DNA of 57,086 nucleotides from DATJIG01 sp050260515. Lineage in GTDB: Bacteria; Pseudomonadota; Alphaproteobacteria; SMXQ01. Below the pieces are notes generated by a model. That model did no database searches and had not been told where the DNA came from. It was given only the letters and a program-made list of their open reading frames with translations. A program made the translations under genes and the position numbers. Each line of letters opens with the position of its first letter. The stretch's first letter is position 1. Positions 1 to 7,243 of the stretch are shown in pieces. The stretch lies in contig JBLNCI010000047.1 of NCBI GenBank assembly GCA_050260515.1, forward strand, positions 1 to 57,086, given 5' to 3'.

Positions 1-150
1 GCCGCGCAGCGGATAGCCACGAATGGTTGACAGCTTATCGCATGCCGACGCGAGCGTGGGCATGGCACCCACAACTGTCGTGATGTCTTCGCGCCGTTGT
101 GGTCTTGCCGTTGCCGTTCAATCGCAAATGACAATCGCAAACCCCCTGCA

Positions 151-190
151 CCCTCACCCTACCCTCTCCCTCAAGGGAGAGGGTGAATGA
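151..190. repeat. Intergenic hairpin repeat, CCCTCACCC / CCCTCTCCC type
   Basis: A perfect 10-bp stem (ACCCTCTCCC at 161-170 and GGGAGAGGGT at 175-184) closes on the tetraloop TCAA, preceded by CCCTCACCCT. The same arms recur near 22.9 kb and 32.3 kb in this window, so it is a dispersed repeat. It lies just past the panC stop codon and may help end leftward transcription, but no strong T-run follows. The rest of 1-203 shows no gene. Confidence 0.75.
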
Positions 191-203
191 AGCTGGGCTC
201 TCG

Positions 204-1118
204 TCAGCGCTTCTTGACCGGCACGTTGTCGATGAGGCGCGTGTCGCCCATCCACGCCGCCGCGAGAATCCGCGCCGGGTGCTCGGCGGTGTCGACGGGC
301 GCGAGGGTCTGGGCATCGCGCAGCTCGACGTAATCGACCCGGTCGAAGCCCCCCATCCGGATCGCGCGGATCGCCGCGTCGGCGATGTCGGGCCACGGCA
401 GCTTGCCGTCGGCGACGTCGGCCGCGGCGCGGGCGAGCGCCCGGTAGAGCGCGACCGCGGTCCTGCGCTGCTCCGGCGTGAGATAGGCGTTGCGTGACGA
501 CATCGCGAGCCCGTCCGCCTCGCGCACCGTCGGCGCGCCCTCGATCCGCACCGACAGATCGAGATCGCGCGCCATGCGCCGGATAACCGCGAGCTGCTGA
601 TAGTCCTTCTCGCCGAAGATCGCCACATCGGGCACCGCCTGGATCAGGAGCTTGGCGACGACGGTCGCGACGCCGGCGAAGTGCCCGGGGCGGAACTGAC
701 CGCACAAGCCTTCGGAGACGCCCGCGACCGAGAGGGTCGTCGCGGAACCCGGCGGGTACATCGCCTCGACCGTCGGCGCGAACAGCAGGTCGGCACCGGC
801 CTCGGTCAGCGCCTTGCGGTCGGCGGCGAACGGGCGCGGGTAGCGCGACAGGTCCTCGCGCGGCCCGAACTGGGTCGGATTGACGAAGATCGTCGCGACG
901 ACGCGGTCGGCGCGCTTCTTCGCGGCGGCAATCAGCGACAGGTGCCCGGCGTGGAGCGCGCCCATCGTCGGGACGAGGGCGACGGTCTCGCCCTTCTTGC
1001 GGAACGCGGCGATCGCCTTGCGCAGCGCCGCGACGGTGCGGACGACCTTTACCGGCGGGCGCTTGCGCGCAGGTTTCGCGGCGCGACGAGCGACGCGCGC
1101 GCGGGCTCGCCTGGCCAT
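204..1118 (-). CDS. panC: Pantothenate synthetase (pantoate--beta-alanine ligase)
   Basis: Joins pantoate and beta-alanine with ATP to give pantothenate, the coenzyme A precursor, in the cytosol. The 304-aa product has the family landmarks in order: VPTMGALHAGH (nucleotide-binding HIGH-like region), ATIFVNPTQFGPREDL, GQFRPGHFAGVATVV, GEKDYQQL and MSSRNAYL. An Ala/Arg-rich N-terminal stretch of about 25 residues precedes the catalytic core and may be non-conserved; a later start is possible. The gene begins 2 nt after the panB stop codon, so the pair forms a leftward operon and is probably translationally coupled. The assignment is secure; the exact start is the only doubt. Confidence 0.96.
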   Translation of the reverse strand: MARRARARVARRAAKPARKRPPVKVVRTVAALRKAIAAFRKKGETVALVPTMGALHAGHLSLIAAAKKRADRVVATIFVNPTQFGPREDLSRYPRPFAADRKALTEAGADLLFAPTVEAMYPPGSATTLSVAGVSEGLCGQFRPGHFAGVATVVAKLLIQAVPDVAIFGEKDYQQLAVIRRMARDLDLSVRIEGAPTVREADGLAMSSRNAYLTPEQRRTAVALYRALARAAADVADGKLPWPDIADAAIRAIRMGGFDRVDYVELRDAQTLAPVDTAEHPARILAAAWMGDTRLIDNVPVKKR

Positions 1119-1120
1119 GC

Positions 1121-1966
1121 TCAGCCGACGACGCGCTTGGGGCCGGGCTTCGGCACGTAGAGATGCTCGGCGCCGGGGAAGGTGCGCGCCTTCACCTCGC
1201 GCGCGTAAGCGGCGACCGCCTGGTCGACAGTGCCGCCGAGGTCGGCGAAGCGCTTCACGAACCGCGGCGTGAACTCGCCGGAGAGGCCGAGCATGTCGTC
1301 GGTCACCAGCACCTGGCCGTCGCACGCCGCCGACGCGCCGATGCCGATGGTCGGGATCGCGACCGCGGCGGTGATGTCGCGGGCGAGCGGCTCGACCACG
1401 CCTTCGACGACCATGGAGAATGCGCCGGCGTCGGCGATCGCCTTCGCGTCCTTGACGATGCGGTCGGCGTCGCTCGCGCGGCGACCCCGCACATGGTAGC
1501 CGCCGCTCGCTTGCACCGACTGCGGCATCAGGCCGACGTGACCCATCACCGGAATGCCGCGGGCCGTCAGGAACGCGACCGTGTCCGCCATCTCGACGCC
1601 ACCCTCGAGCTTCACCGCCTCGCAGCCGGTCTCGGCGAGCACGCGCACGCAGGTCCGGTACGCGTCGGCGGGCGAGGTCTGGTAGCTGCCGAACGGCAGA
1701 TCGACGGTGACCAGCGCGCGGGTGCGGCCGCGGACCACGGCGGCGCCGTGGGCGATCATCATGTCGAGCGTGACGCCGAGCGTGCTCGGCAGGCCATAGA
1801 GCACCATGCCGAGGGAATCGCCGACCAGCAGGATGTCGACGTGCGGATCGAGCCGACGCGCCATCGGCGTGGTGTAGGCGGTGAGGCACACGATCGGCTC
1901 GCCGCCCTTGCGCGCGGCGATCTCGGGCGCGGTCATCGTTTTCGGGCGTTCGGTCTGGCTGCTCAT
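1121..1966 (-). CDS. panB: 3-methyl-2-oxobutanoate hydroxymethyltransferase
   Basis: First committed step of pantothenate synthesis: transfers a hydroxymethyl group from methylene-tetrahydrofolate to alpha-ketoisovalerate. The 281-aa protein matches the usual length and shows VCLTAYTTPMARRLD, DILLVGDSLGMVLYG (metal site), VDLPFGSYQ, VKLEGGVEMADTV, GIPVMGHVGLMPQSV and the catalytic EGVVEPLA segment. The start has a GAGGTGA Shine-Dalgarno element about 6 nt upstream. It is followed after 2 nt by panC; an Fnr-type regulator lies just upstream in the same direction. Confidence 0.97.
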   Translation of the reverse strand: MSSQTERPKTMTAPEIAARKGGEPIVCLTAYTTPMARRLDPHVDILLVGDSLGMVLYGLPSTLGVTLDMMIAHGAAVVRGRTRALVTVDLPFGSYQTSPADAYRTCVRVLAETGCEAVKLEGGVEMADTVAFLTARGIPVMGHVGLMPQSVQASGGYHVRGRRASDADRIVKDAKAIADAGAFSMVVEGVVEPLARDITAAVAIPTIGIGASAACDGQVLVTDDMLGLSGEFTPRFVKRFADLGGTVDQAVAAYAREVKARTFPGAEHLYVPKPGPKRVVG

Positions 1967-2026
1967 GGCGTCACCTCGAAGGTGCGGCAGGACGTGGTGG
2001 GTCGGCCCTCGGCGGGATCGGGCGGT

Positions 2027-2791
2027 CTACGCCGATCCCTGGGCCATGATCTCGAGCCGGCGGCGGTCGAGGACCTCGGCGCGCGTCGCGTCGTCGAATC
2101 CGATCACGCCCTGGCGGCGCAACTGGGTCAAGGTGCGGCTCACGGTCTCGATCGTCAAGCCGAGATAGTCGCCGATGTCGGCGCGGCTCATCGGCAGCGC
2201 CACGCTGACGGGGCGCGGCTCGGGCTGCGCGGGACAGCGGTGCGCCTCGCGGCGGCGCAGCAGCATCATCAGGAACGAGGCGATGCGTTCCTTCGCCGTC
2301 TTGCGGCCGAGCAGCAGCATCTGGTCCTGGGCGAGGACGAGCTCGTGGGCGAGCGTCACCGCGATGTGCTTCTCCATGTGCGGCATCTCGTCGACGAGCT
2401 TCATCAGCCGCGCGCGGTCGAAGCGGCACAGGGTCGCGGGCGTCACGGCCTCGGCGGAATAGGCATGGGCCGGATCGACGGTCACGCCGAGGAAGTCGCC
2501 GGCGAACGCGAACCCGGTGATCTGGCGCCGGCCGTCGGGCAGCAGCTTGTAGGTCTTCACCGTGCCCGAGGTGACGTTGAACAGATGGGCGGCCGGCTCG
2601 CCTTCCGCGAACAGCGTCGTATGGGTGTCGACCGTGACGGCGCGCAGGGTCGCGCGGATGCGCGCGATCTCGTCGGCCGACAGCACCGAGCAGAAGGTGC
2701 GGTCGCGCACCGTGCACGTATCGCAGGCGGTCGGACGCGGCGCGCGCAGCCGGTCGACGATGTTGGTGACGGTGCTGCCAACGGGAGGCAT
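2027..2791 (-). CDS. Fnr/FixK-family oxygen-responsive transcription factor
   Basis: A 254-aa CRP/FNR-family regulator. Four cysteines sit where FNR carries its [4Fe-4S] cluster: C23, C26 and C34 (C-x2-C-x7-C spacing, as in rhizobial FnrN-type proteins) and C122 in the effector domain. The C-terminal helix-turn-helix (about residues 190-218) has the recognition segment ETVSR, which in FNR contacts TTGAT-N4-ATCAA sites. The start is placed at 2791 because a GGAG element lies 8 nt upstream; a 19-residue upstream extension is open but less likely, as a GATAAT -10-like motif lies within it (2820-2825). Loss of oxygen should assemble the cluster and activate DNA binding. No FNR box was found in its own upstream region. 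Confidence 0.92.
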   Translation of the reverse strand: MPPVGSTVTNIVDRLRAPRPTACDTCTVRDRTFCSVLSADEIARIRATLRAVTVDTHTTLFAEGEPAAHLFNVTSGTVKTYKLLPDGRRQITGFAFAGDFLGVTVDPAHAYSAEAVTPATLCRFDRARLMKLVDEMPHMEKHIAVTLAHELVLAQDQMLLLGRKTAKERIASFLMMLLRRREAHRCPAQPEPRPVSVALPMSRADIGDYLGLTIETVSRTLTQLRRQGVIGFDDATRAEVLDRRRLEIMAQGSA

Positions 2792-2932
2792 CGGATTCGC
2801 TCCAATCCTTAGCGTTCTAATTATCGCCGTTTCGGCGGCGCTTTGCAACGCGCGCCAGCGCCCGGAATCCGAGGCTTGGCCGCGCTCCCAGGCTTTCGTC
2901 TGGCGCCGCCCGGCAAATCCGACGATCCTCGC

Positions 2933-4708
2933 ATGATGCGGTTAACCCGACGTCACTTGCGCCCCCGCCACGGCGGATTCCTCCTCCTCGCCATTGCCGC
3001 CTGCCTGTGGGTCGCGGCCGGCCCCCAGGCATTGGCCCAGGCGGTCGAGGACGAGGCCGGCTTCCAGACCGAGGAGCGCGCGCCGTCGGTTGCGACGCGC
3101 CACATGGTGGCCGCGAGCACGCCGATGGCGGCGGAAGCGGGGCTCGCCATCCTGCGCAAGGGCGGCGACGCCGTCGATGCGGCGGTCGCGATCCAGGCGA
3201 TGTTGACCCTGACCGAGCCGCAGTCGTCGGGCTTCGGCGGCGGGGCGTTCATCGTCTACTTCGACAAGGCGAGCGGCCGCATCACCACCTACGACGGCCG
3301 CGAGATGGCGCCGAGCGCCGCGAACGAGCGCATGTTCCTGGACGGCAACGGCAAGTTGCTGCCCAACGACCAGCGGACGACAGGCGGACGCTCGGTCGGT
3401 GTGCCGGGATCGCTACGCGCGCTCGAGCGCGCCCACAAGGCCCACGGCAAGCTCGCCTGGCGCGAGCTGTTCACCGACGCGATCGCGCGCGCCGAGAACG
3501 GGTTCCCGGTGAGCCCGCGGCTGCACGCCTCGATCCGCAGCGACCGCCACCTCGCGAGCTTCGAGGCGGCGCGCGCCTACTTCTACGAGCCCGACGGCCA
3601 GCCGCTCGCCGCCAACCGCACCCTGCGCAATCCGGCATTGGCTTCGACGCTGCGGGCGATCGCCATCGGCGGCGCCGACGCGTTCTACCGAGGCGACATC
3701 GGCGCCGACATCGCCCGCGCGGTGCAGTCGTCGCCGAATCCGGGTGGAATGACCGCGGCCGACGTCGCGGGCTACGTCGCCAAGGAGCGGCCGGCCGTGT
3801 GTGGACTCTACCGCGTGTATCGGGTCTGCGGCATGGGCCCGCCGTCGTCGGGCGCGATCGGGACGATCGCGACGCTCAAGTTGCTCGAGCCGTTCGATCT
3901 CGCGCGCCTGCCGCCGCTCGGCATCGAATCGGTGCATCTGCTCGCCGAAGCCGGCCGCCTCGCCCACGTCGACCGCATCCGCTACGTCGCCGACGCCGAT
4001 TACGCGGATGTGCCGACCGAGGCGCTGATCGCGCCCGAGTATCTCAAGCTACGCTCGGCCCTGATCGATCCCGTCCGCGACATGGGGCGCGCCGCCCCCG
4101 GCGATCCCGTCCACAAGCGTGCCGACGGCGGCGCGGCGTTCGATGCCGCCGAGGCCCCCGGCACGGCACACTTCAGCATCGTCGACGACGACGGCAATGC
4201 GCTCGCCGTGACGACGTCGGTCGGCTACGCGTTCGGGTCGCGGCTGTTCGTCCGCGGCATGATCCTCAACGACCACATGTCCGACTTCGCCGGACTACCG
4301 ACGGACCACGGCGTGCCGAACCCGAACCGCATCGAGGGCGGCAAGCGGCCGCGCAGCTCGATGTCCCCGACGCTGGTCTTCGATCGGGACGGCGCGTTCT
4401 TCGCCTCGGCAGGGTCGCCCGGCGGCGGCATGATCGTCGGCTTCGTCGCCGAGGCGCTGGTCGCGATGCTCGACTGGAACATGGATCCGCAGCGCGCCGC
4501 CGGGCTCCCCCACGTCATCAACCTCAACGGCGACACGCGGATCGAGCGCGGCACGGCGCTCGAATCGCTGGCCGACGATCTCCGCGCCCGCGGCCACACC
4601 GTGCGCGTCGGGCCGATCAATTCCGGCATCCAGGCGATCATGGCCCGCGACGGCAAGTTTTTGGGCGGCGCCGATCCGCGCCGCGAAGGAGTCGCCGTCG
4701 GCGACTAG
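2933..4708 (+). CDS. ggt: Gamma-glutamyltransferase (glutathione hydrolase)
   Basis: N-terminal nucleophile hydrolase that cleaves the gamma-glutamyl bond of glutathione in the periplasm. The 591-aa precursor starts with a basic stretch and hydrophobic segment ending ALAQ, a signal peptide. Autoprocessing should occur before Thr411 in PGTAHFSIVDDDGNALAVT, giving large and small subunits; AGSPGGG further on matches the oxyanion-hole glycines. The start is at the tandem ATG at 2933/2936, since the longer reading frame lacks a signal peptide at its end. It is divergent from the Fnr-type gene, and its TAG stop overlaps the TAG of the convergent lyase gene in the shared tetranucleotide CTAG at 4705-4708. 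Confidence 0.94.
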   Translation: MMRLTRRHLRPRHGGFLLLAIAACLWVAAGPQALAQAVEDEAGFQTEERAPSVATRHMVAASTPMAAEAGLAILRKGGDAVDAAVAIQAMLTLTEPQSSGFGGGAFIVYFDKASGRITTYDGREMAPSAANERMFLDGNGKLLPNDQRTTGGRSVGVPGSLRALERAHKAHGKLAWRELFTDAIARAENGFPVSPRLHASIRSDRHLASFEAARAYFYEPDGQPLAANRTLRNPALASTLRAIAIGGADAFYRGDIGADIARAVQSSPNPGGMTAADVAGYVAKERPAVCGLYRVYRVCGMGPPSSGAIGTIATLKLLEPFDLARLPPLGIESVHLLAEAGRLAHVDRIRYVADADYADVPTEALIAPEYLKLRSALIDPVRDMGRAAPGDPVHKRADGGAAFDAAEAPGTAHFSIVDDDGNALAVTTSVGYAFGSRLFVRGMILNDHMSDFAGLPTDHGVPNPNRIEGGKRPRSSMSPTLVFDRDGAFFASAGSPGGGMIVGFVAEALVAMLDWNMDPQRAAGLPHVINLNGDTRIERGTALESLADDLRARGHTVRVGPINSGIQAIMARDGKFLGGADPRREGVAVGD

Positions 4709-5574
4709 CGCTTGGTTGCGTACTTCGCGGCTTCGGCGTCGTAGGCGTCGAAGCCGACGATGGCGCGCAGCTCGCGGAAGCTCTTGAGGCCCTGCGCCTT
4801 GCGGCCGTGCTTGAGGTCCTCGAGCGCGCATTCCATCGCCGCGGTCGCGGCGGACAACAGCGTCAGCGGATACGCCGCGATCTTGAAGCCGAGCTCCTCG
4901 AGGCGCTGGGGCGCGAGCCACGGGGTGGTGCCCTCTTCCAGCATGTTGGCGAGCAGCGGCTTTTTGATCCGTTTTCCGACCTCGGCCATCTCGGCCTCGG
5001 TCTCCGGCGCCTCGACGAAGATGATGTCGGCGCCGGCGTCGACGAACGCCTGCGCCCGCCACAGCGCCTCGTCGAGGCCGTGGATCGCGCGCGCGTCGGT
5101 GCGGGCGAGGATGAGGATGCCGGCGCCCTCGTCGCGGGCATCGACCGCCGCGCGGATGCGCGCGAGCGCCTCGCCGCGGTCGACCACGTCCTTGCCGCGG
5201 GTATGCCCGCAGCGCTTCGGCGCCACCTGGTCCTCGATCATGGCCGCGGCGAAGCCGGCGCTGGCATAGCCGTGGACCGTGCGCTTGACGTTGAGCGCAT
5301 TGCCGTAGCCCGTGTCGGCGTCGCCGATGACGGGGATCGTCACGGCGCCGCAGATGTTGCGACCCTGGTCGACCATCTCGGCGTAGGAAATGAGCCCGGT
5401 ATCGGGCGCGCCGATGCGCGCCGCCGAGACCGCGAAGCCCGACATGAACGTGAGATCGAAGCCCGCGCGCTCGATCAGCTTCGCCGAATGCGGATCGAAG
5501 CAGCACGGCATCAGCCGCAGCCCGGGGCGGGCGAGGACATCCGAGAGCCGTTGGGCCGGCGCGCGCAGGGTCAT
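4705..5574 (-). CDS. Isocitrate lyase / PEP mutase superfamily protein
   Basis: A 289-aa beta-barrel lyase. Visible landmarks: GDADTGYGN (residues 84-92, metal-binding aspartates), MIEDQ with Glu114, and KRCGH at 120-124 containing the catalytic cysteine used by isocitrate and 2-methylisocitrate lyases. Length is close to PrpB rather than the longer AceA. It likely cleaves or decarboxylates a C4-C7 2-hydroxy- or oxo-dicarboxylate, but the substrate cannot be read from sequence. The ATG at 5574 is preceded by GGAGG; the upstream ATG at 5589 overlaps the TAA of the flavoprotein gene, so the two genes are coupled. No prpC/prpD or aceB lies nearby. Confidence 0.88.
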   Translation of the reverse strand: MTLRAPAQRLSDVLARPGLRLMPCCFDPHSAKLIERAGFDLTFMSGFAVSAARIGAPDTGLISYAEMVDQGRNICGAVTIPVIGDADTGYGNALNVKRTVHGYASAGFAAAMIEDQVAPKRCGHTRGKDVVDRGEALARIRAAVDARDEGAGILILARTDARAIHGLDEALWRAQAFVDAGADIIFVEAPETEAEMAEVGKRIKKPLLANMLEEGTTPWLAPQRLEELGFKIAAYPLTLLSAATAAMECALEDLKHGRKAQGLKSFRELRAIVGFDAYDAEAAKYATKR

Positions 5575-5588
5575 GTCGGTTCCTCCCA

Positions 5589-7007
5589 TTACGGCAGCCG
5601 CGCCAGCGCGCGGACCACCGCGCGCGTGACCGGCGACAGGAGCTTCGGTAACAACGCGCTCAGCGCGACGCGGCGATTGGCCTCGGACCGCGTGCCGTAG
5701 GCGAACGGCGCGTCGGCGACGTCGCGCACCGTCAGCTCCTTGCGCATCGCCAGCGCCCACGGCGCGATCGCCTCGCCCGCGTCGCGGCCGACACAGGTGA
5801 CGCCCAGGATCTCGCCGCCGCGCCCGCAGAGCACCTTGATGAAGCCGTCGGCGTCGCGCTCGGCCCGAGCGCGGTCGTTCTCGGCGAAGGGCCAGCGCAG
5901 GATGGTGACGTCCTTCCGCGAGCGTCGCGCCTCCGATTCGGTCATGCCGATCTGAGCGATCTCGGGATTCGTCGCACCGACGCGCGGAGTCGCGGCGGTC
6001 CGTCCCCGCATGCGGAGGAGAGCGTGGCGAACCACCAACGACGCCTGGTCGGCCGCGAGCGTCGCCGACGGCACGCCGCCGATGCAATCGCCGATGGCAT
6101 AGACGTGCGGATTGGTCGTCCGGAAAGCCGCGTCGACGGTGATGCCGGACGAGGTGCTGGCGACACCGGCGAGGTCGAGCCCGAGTCCCTCGATATCGGG
6201 CCGCCGCCCTGCCGAGACCAGGAGGTGGGTCCCTTCGATCCGGTCGCGCTCGGTCCGGCTCTCGGCGATCAGAGCGACACGACCGCCGCGATGCTCGATC
6301 AGCCGCACATCGACGCCTTCGACCAGCGCCACGTCGTCGCGGCGAAGCGCCGAGCGCAGCACGGCGACCGCCTCGGGATCGTCGGCCGGCAGCAGGCCGT
6401 CGGGTGCGACGATGGCGACTTTCGCGCCGAGCCGGCGGAACGCCTGGGCGAGCGCGACGCCGTTCGGCTCGCCGCCGAGCACGATGAGCCCTTCCGGCAG
6501 CGCCTCGAGCGTGAGCGCGCCATCCTCGGTCAGGGCTGGACCGGACTCGATTCCGGAATAGGCGGGCGCGACCGGGGCCGATCCGGCGGCGACGACGAAC
6601 CGGCGCGCGCGCAACACCCGGTCCCCGACCGCGACCGCATCGCGCGCGACGAAGCGCGCCTCGCCCTTCACGACGGTCGCGCCGAGCGCGGTCAGGCGAG
6701 CGTCGGAGAGATTCGGCCCGACTGCGGCGGCGACCCCGTCGATGTGGCGGCGCACTCCGCTCCAGTCGACCGCCGGGGCGGCGACGACCCCGAACCGCTC
6801 GCCGCGCCGGGCCGCGTCCACCGAGTCGGCGGCGGCTCTCAACGCGAGAAGGCGCGCCGCGCTCGCCGCCGCGCCGCCGCCGCCGCGGCCGCGCACGACC
6901 ACGGCCACGCGGCCGCCGAGCTGCGCCGCCAACGCCGCCGCGGCGAAGCCCGCCGGTCCGGCGCCGATGACGCAGAGGTCGAACGATTCCTCCTGACCCT
7001 TGCCCAT
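5589..7007 (-). CDS. FAD-dependent pyridine nucleotide oxidoreductase lacking the disulfide active site
   Basis: A 472-aa flavoprotein with the fold of dihydrolipoamide dehydrogenase and mercuric reductase: FAD motif GxGxxG (G15, G17, G20), a second nucleotide-binding segment IVLGGEPNGVALAQ, the FAD-contacting YAIGDCIGG, and a C-terminal dimerisation domain (ATNPEIAQIGMTE onward). The CxxxxC redox pair expected near residues 40-50 is absent and replaced by a Gly/Ala-rich stretch; the C-terminal His-Pro-Thr catalytic His is Tyr437, though the paired Glu442 remains. It therefore should not reduce disulfides in the classical way. It may act as an NAD(P)H oxidase or on an unknown acceptor. The stop codon overlaps a possible start of the downstream lyase gene. 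Confidence 0.85.
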   Translation of the reverse strand: MGKGQEESFDLCVIGAGPAGFAAAALAAQLGGRVAVVVRGRGGGGAAASAARLLALRAAADSVDAARRGERFGVVAAPAVDWSGVRRHIDGVAAAVGPNLSDARLTALGATVVKGEARFVARDAVAVGDRVLRARRFVVAAGSAPVAPAYSGIESGPALTEDGALTLEALPEGLIVLGGEPNGVALAQAFRRLGAKVAIVAPDGLLPADDPEAVAVLRSALRRDDVALVEGVDVRLIEHRGGRVALIAESRTERDRIEGTHLLVSAGRRPDIEGLGLDLAGVASTSSGITVDAAFRTTNPHVYAIGDCIGGVPSATLAADQASLVVRHALLRMRGRTAATPRVGATNPEIAQIGMTESEARRSRKDVTILRWPFAENDRARAERDADGFIKVLCGRGGEILGVTCVGRDAGEAIAPWALAMRKELTVRDVADAPFAYGTRSEANRRVALSALLPKLLSPVTRAVVRALARLP

Positions 7008-7192
7008 GGCCGCAGGTTACCGCGACCGCGGCCCGGACGCCCTGCCGAAACCGCGCGGCCGGATGAGGCCGATGGCGTTGAATCGGCGCGGCAATTCGGG
7101 CCGACGGCGGCCGAGCGGCGGCGCGAACGAACATGCGTATTGCCACGCCAGTCGCGCTAACATCCAGGCAGGGCCGACCGCAACGGCTGGGG

Positions 7193-7214
7193 GACACGGC
7201 GGGAGCGCCGTGTC
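7193..7214 (+). promoter_or_regulatory. 5'-leader hairpin before the M29-like gene
   Basis: A perfect 9-bp stem (GACACGGCG and CGCCGTGTC) closes on the loop GGAG, 29 nt before the start codon and just upstream of the true G-rich ribosome-binding site at about 7232-7238. No T-run follows, so it is not a standard terminator. The Shine-Dalgarno-like loop suggests a decoy or translation-control role, which is inference. The rest of 7008-7192 shows no gene or clear promoter. Confidence 0.35.
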
Positions 7215-7243
7215 GCCGAAGAAAAACAAATGGGGGGATTGTC

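Noticed and set aside
2843..5700. Long overlapping reading frames on both strands in ggt and elsewhere
   Set aside because: They are Arg/Ala-rich shadows typical of GC-rich DNA and lack domain features; the chosen frames show clear families.
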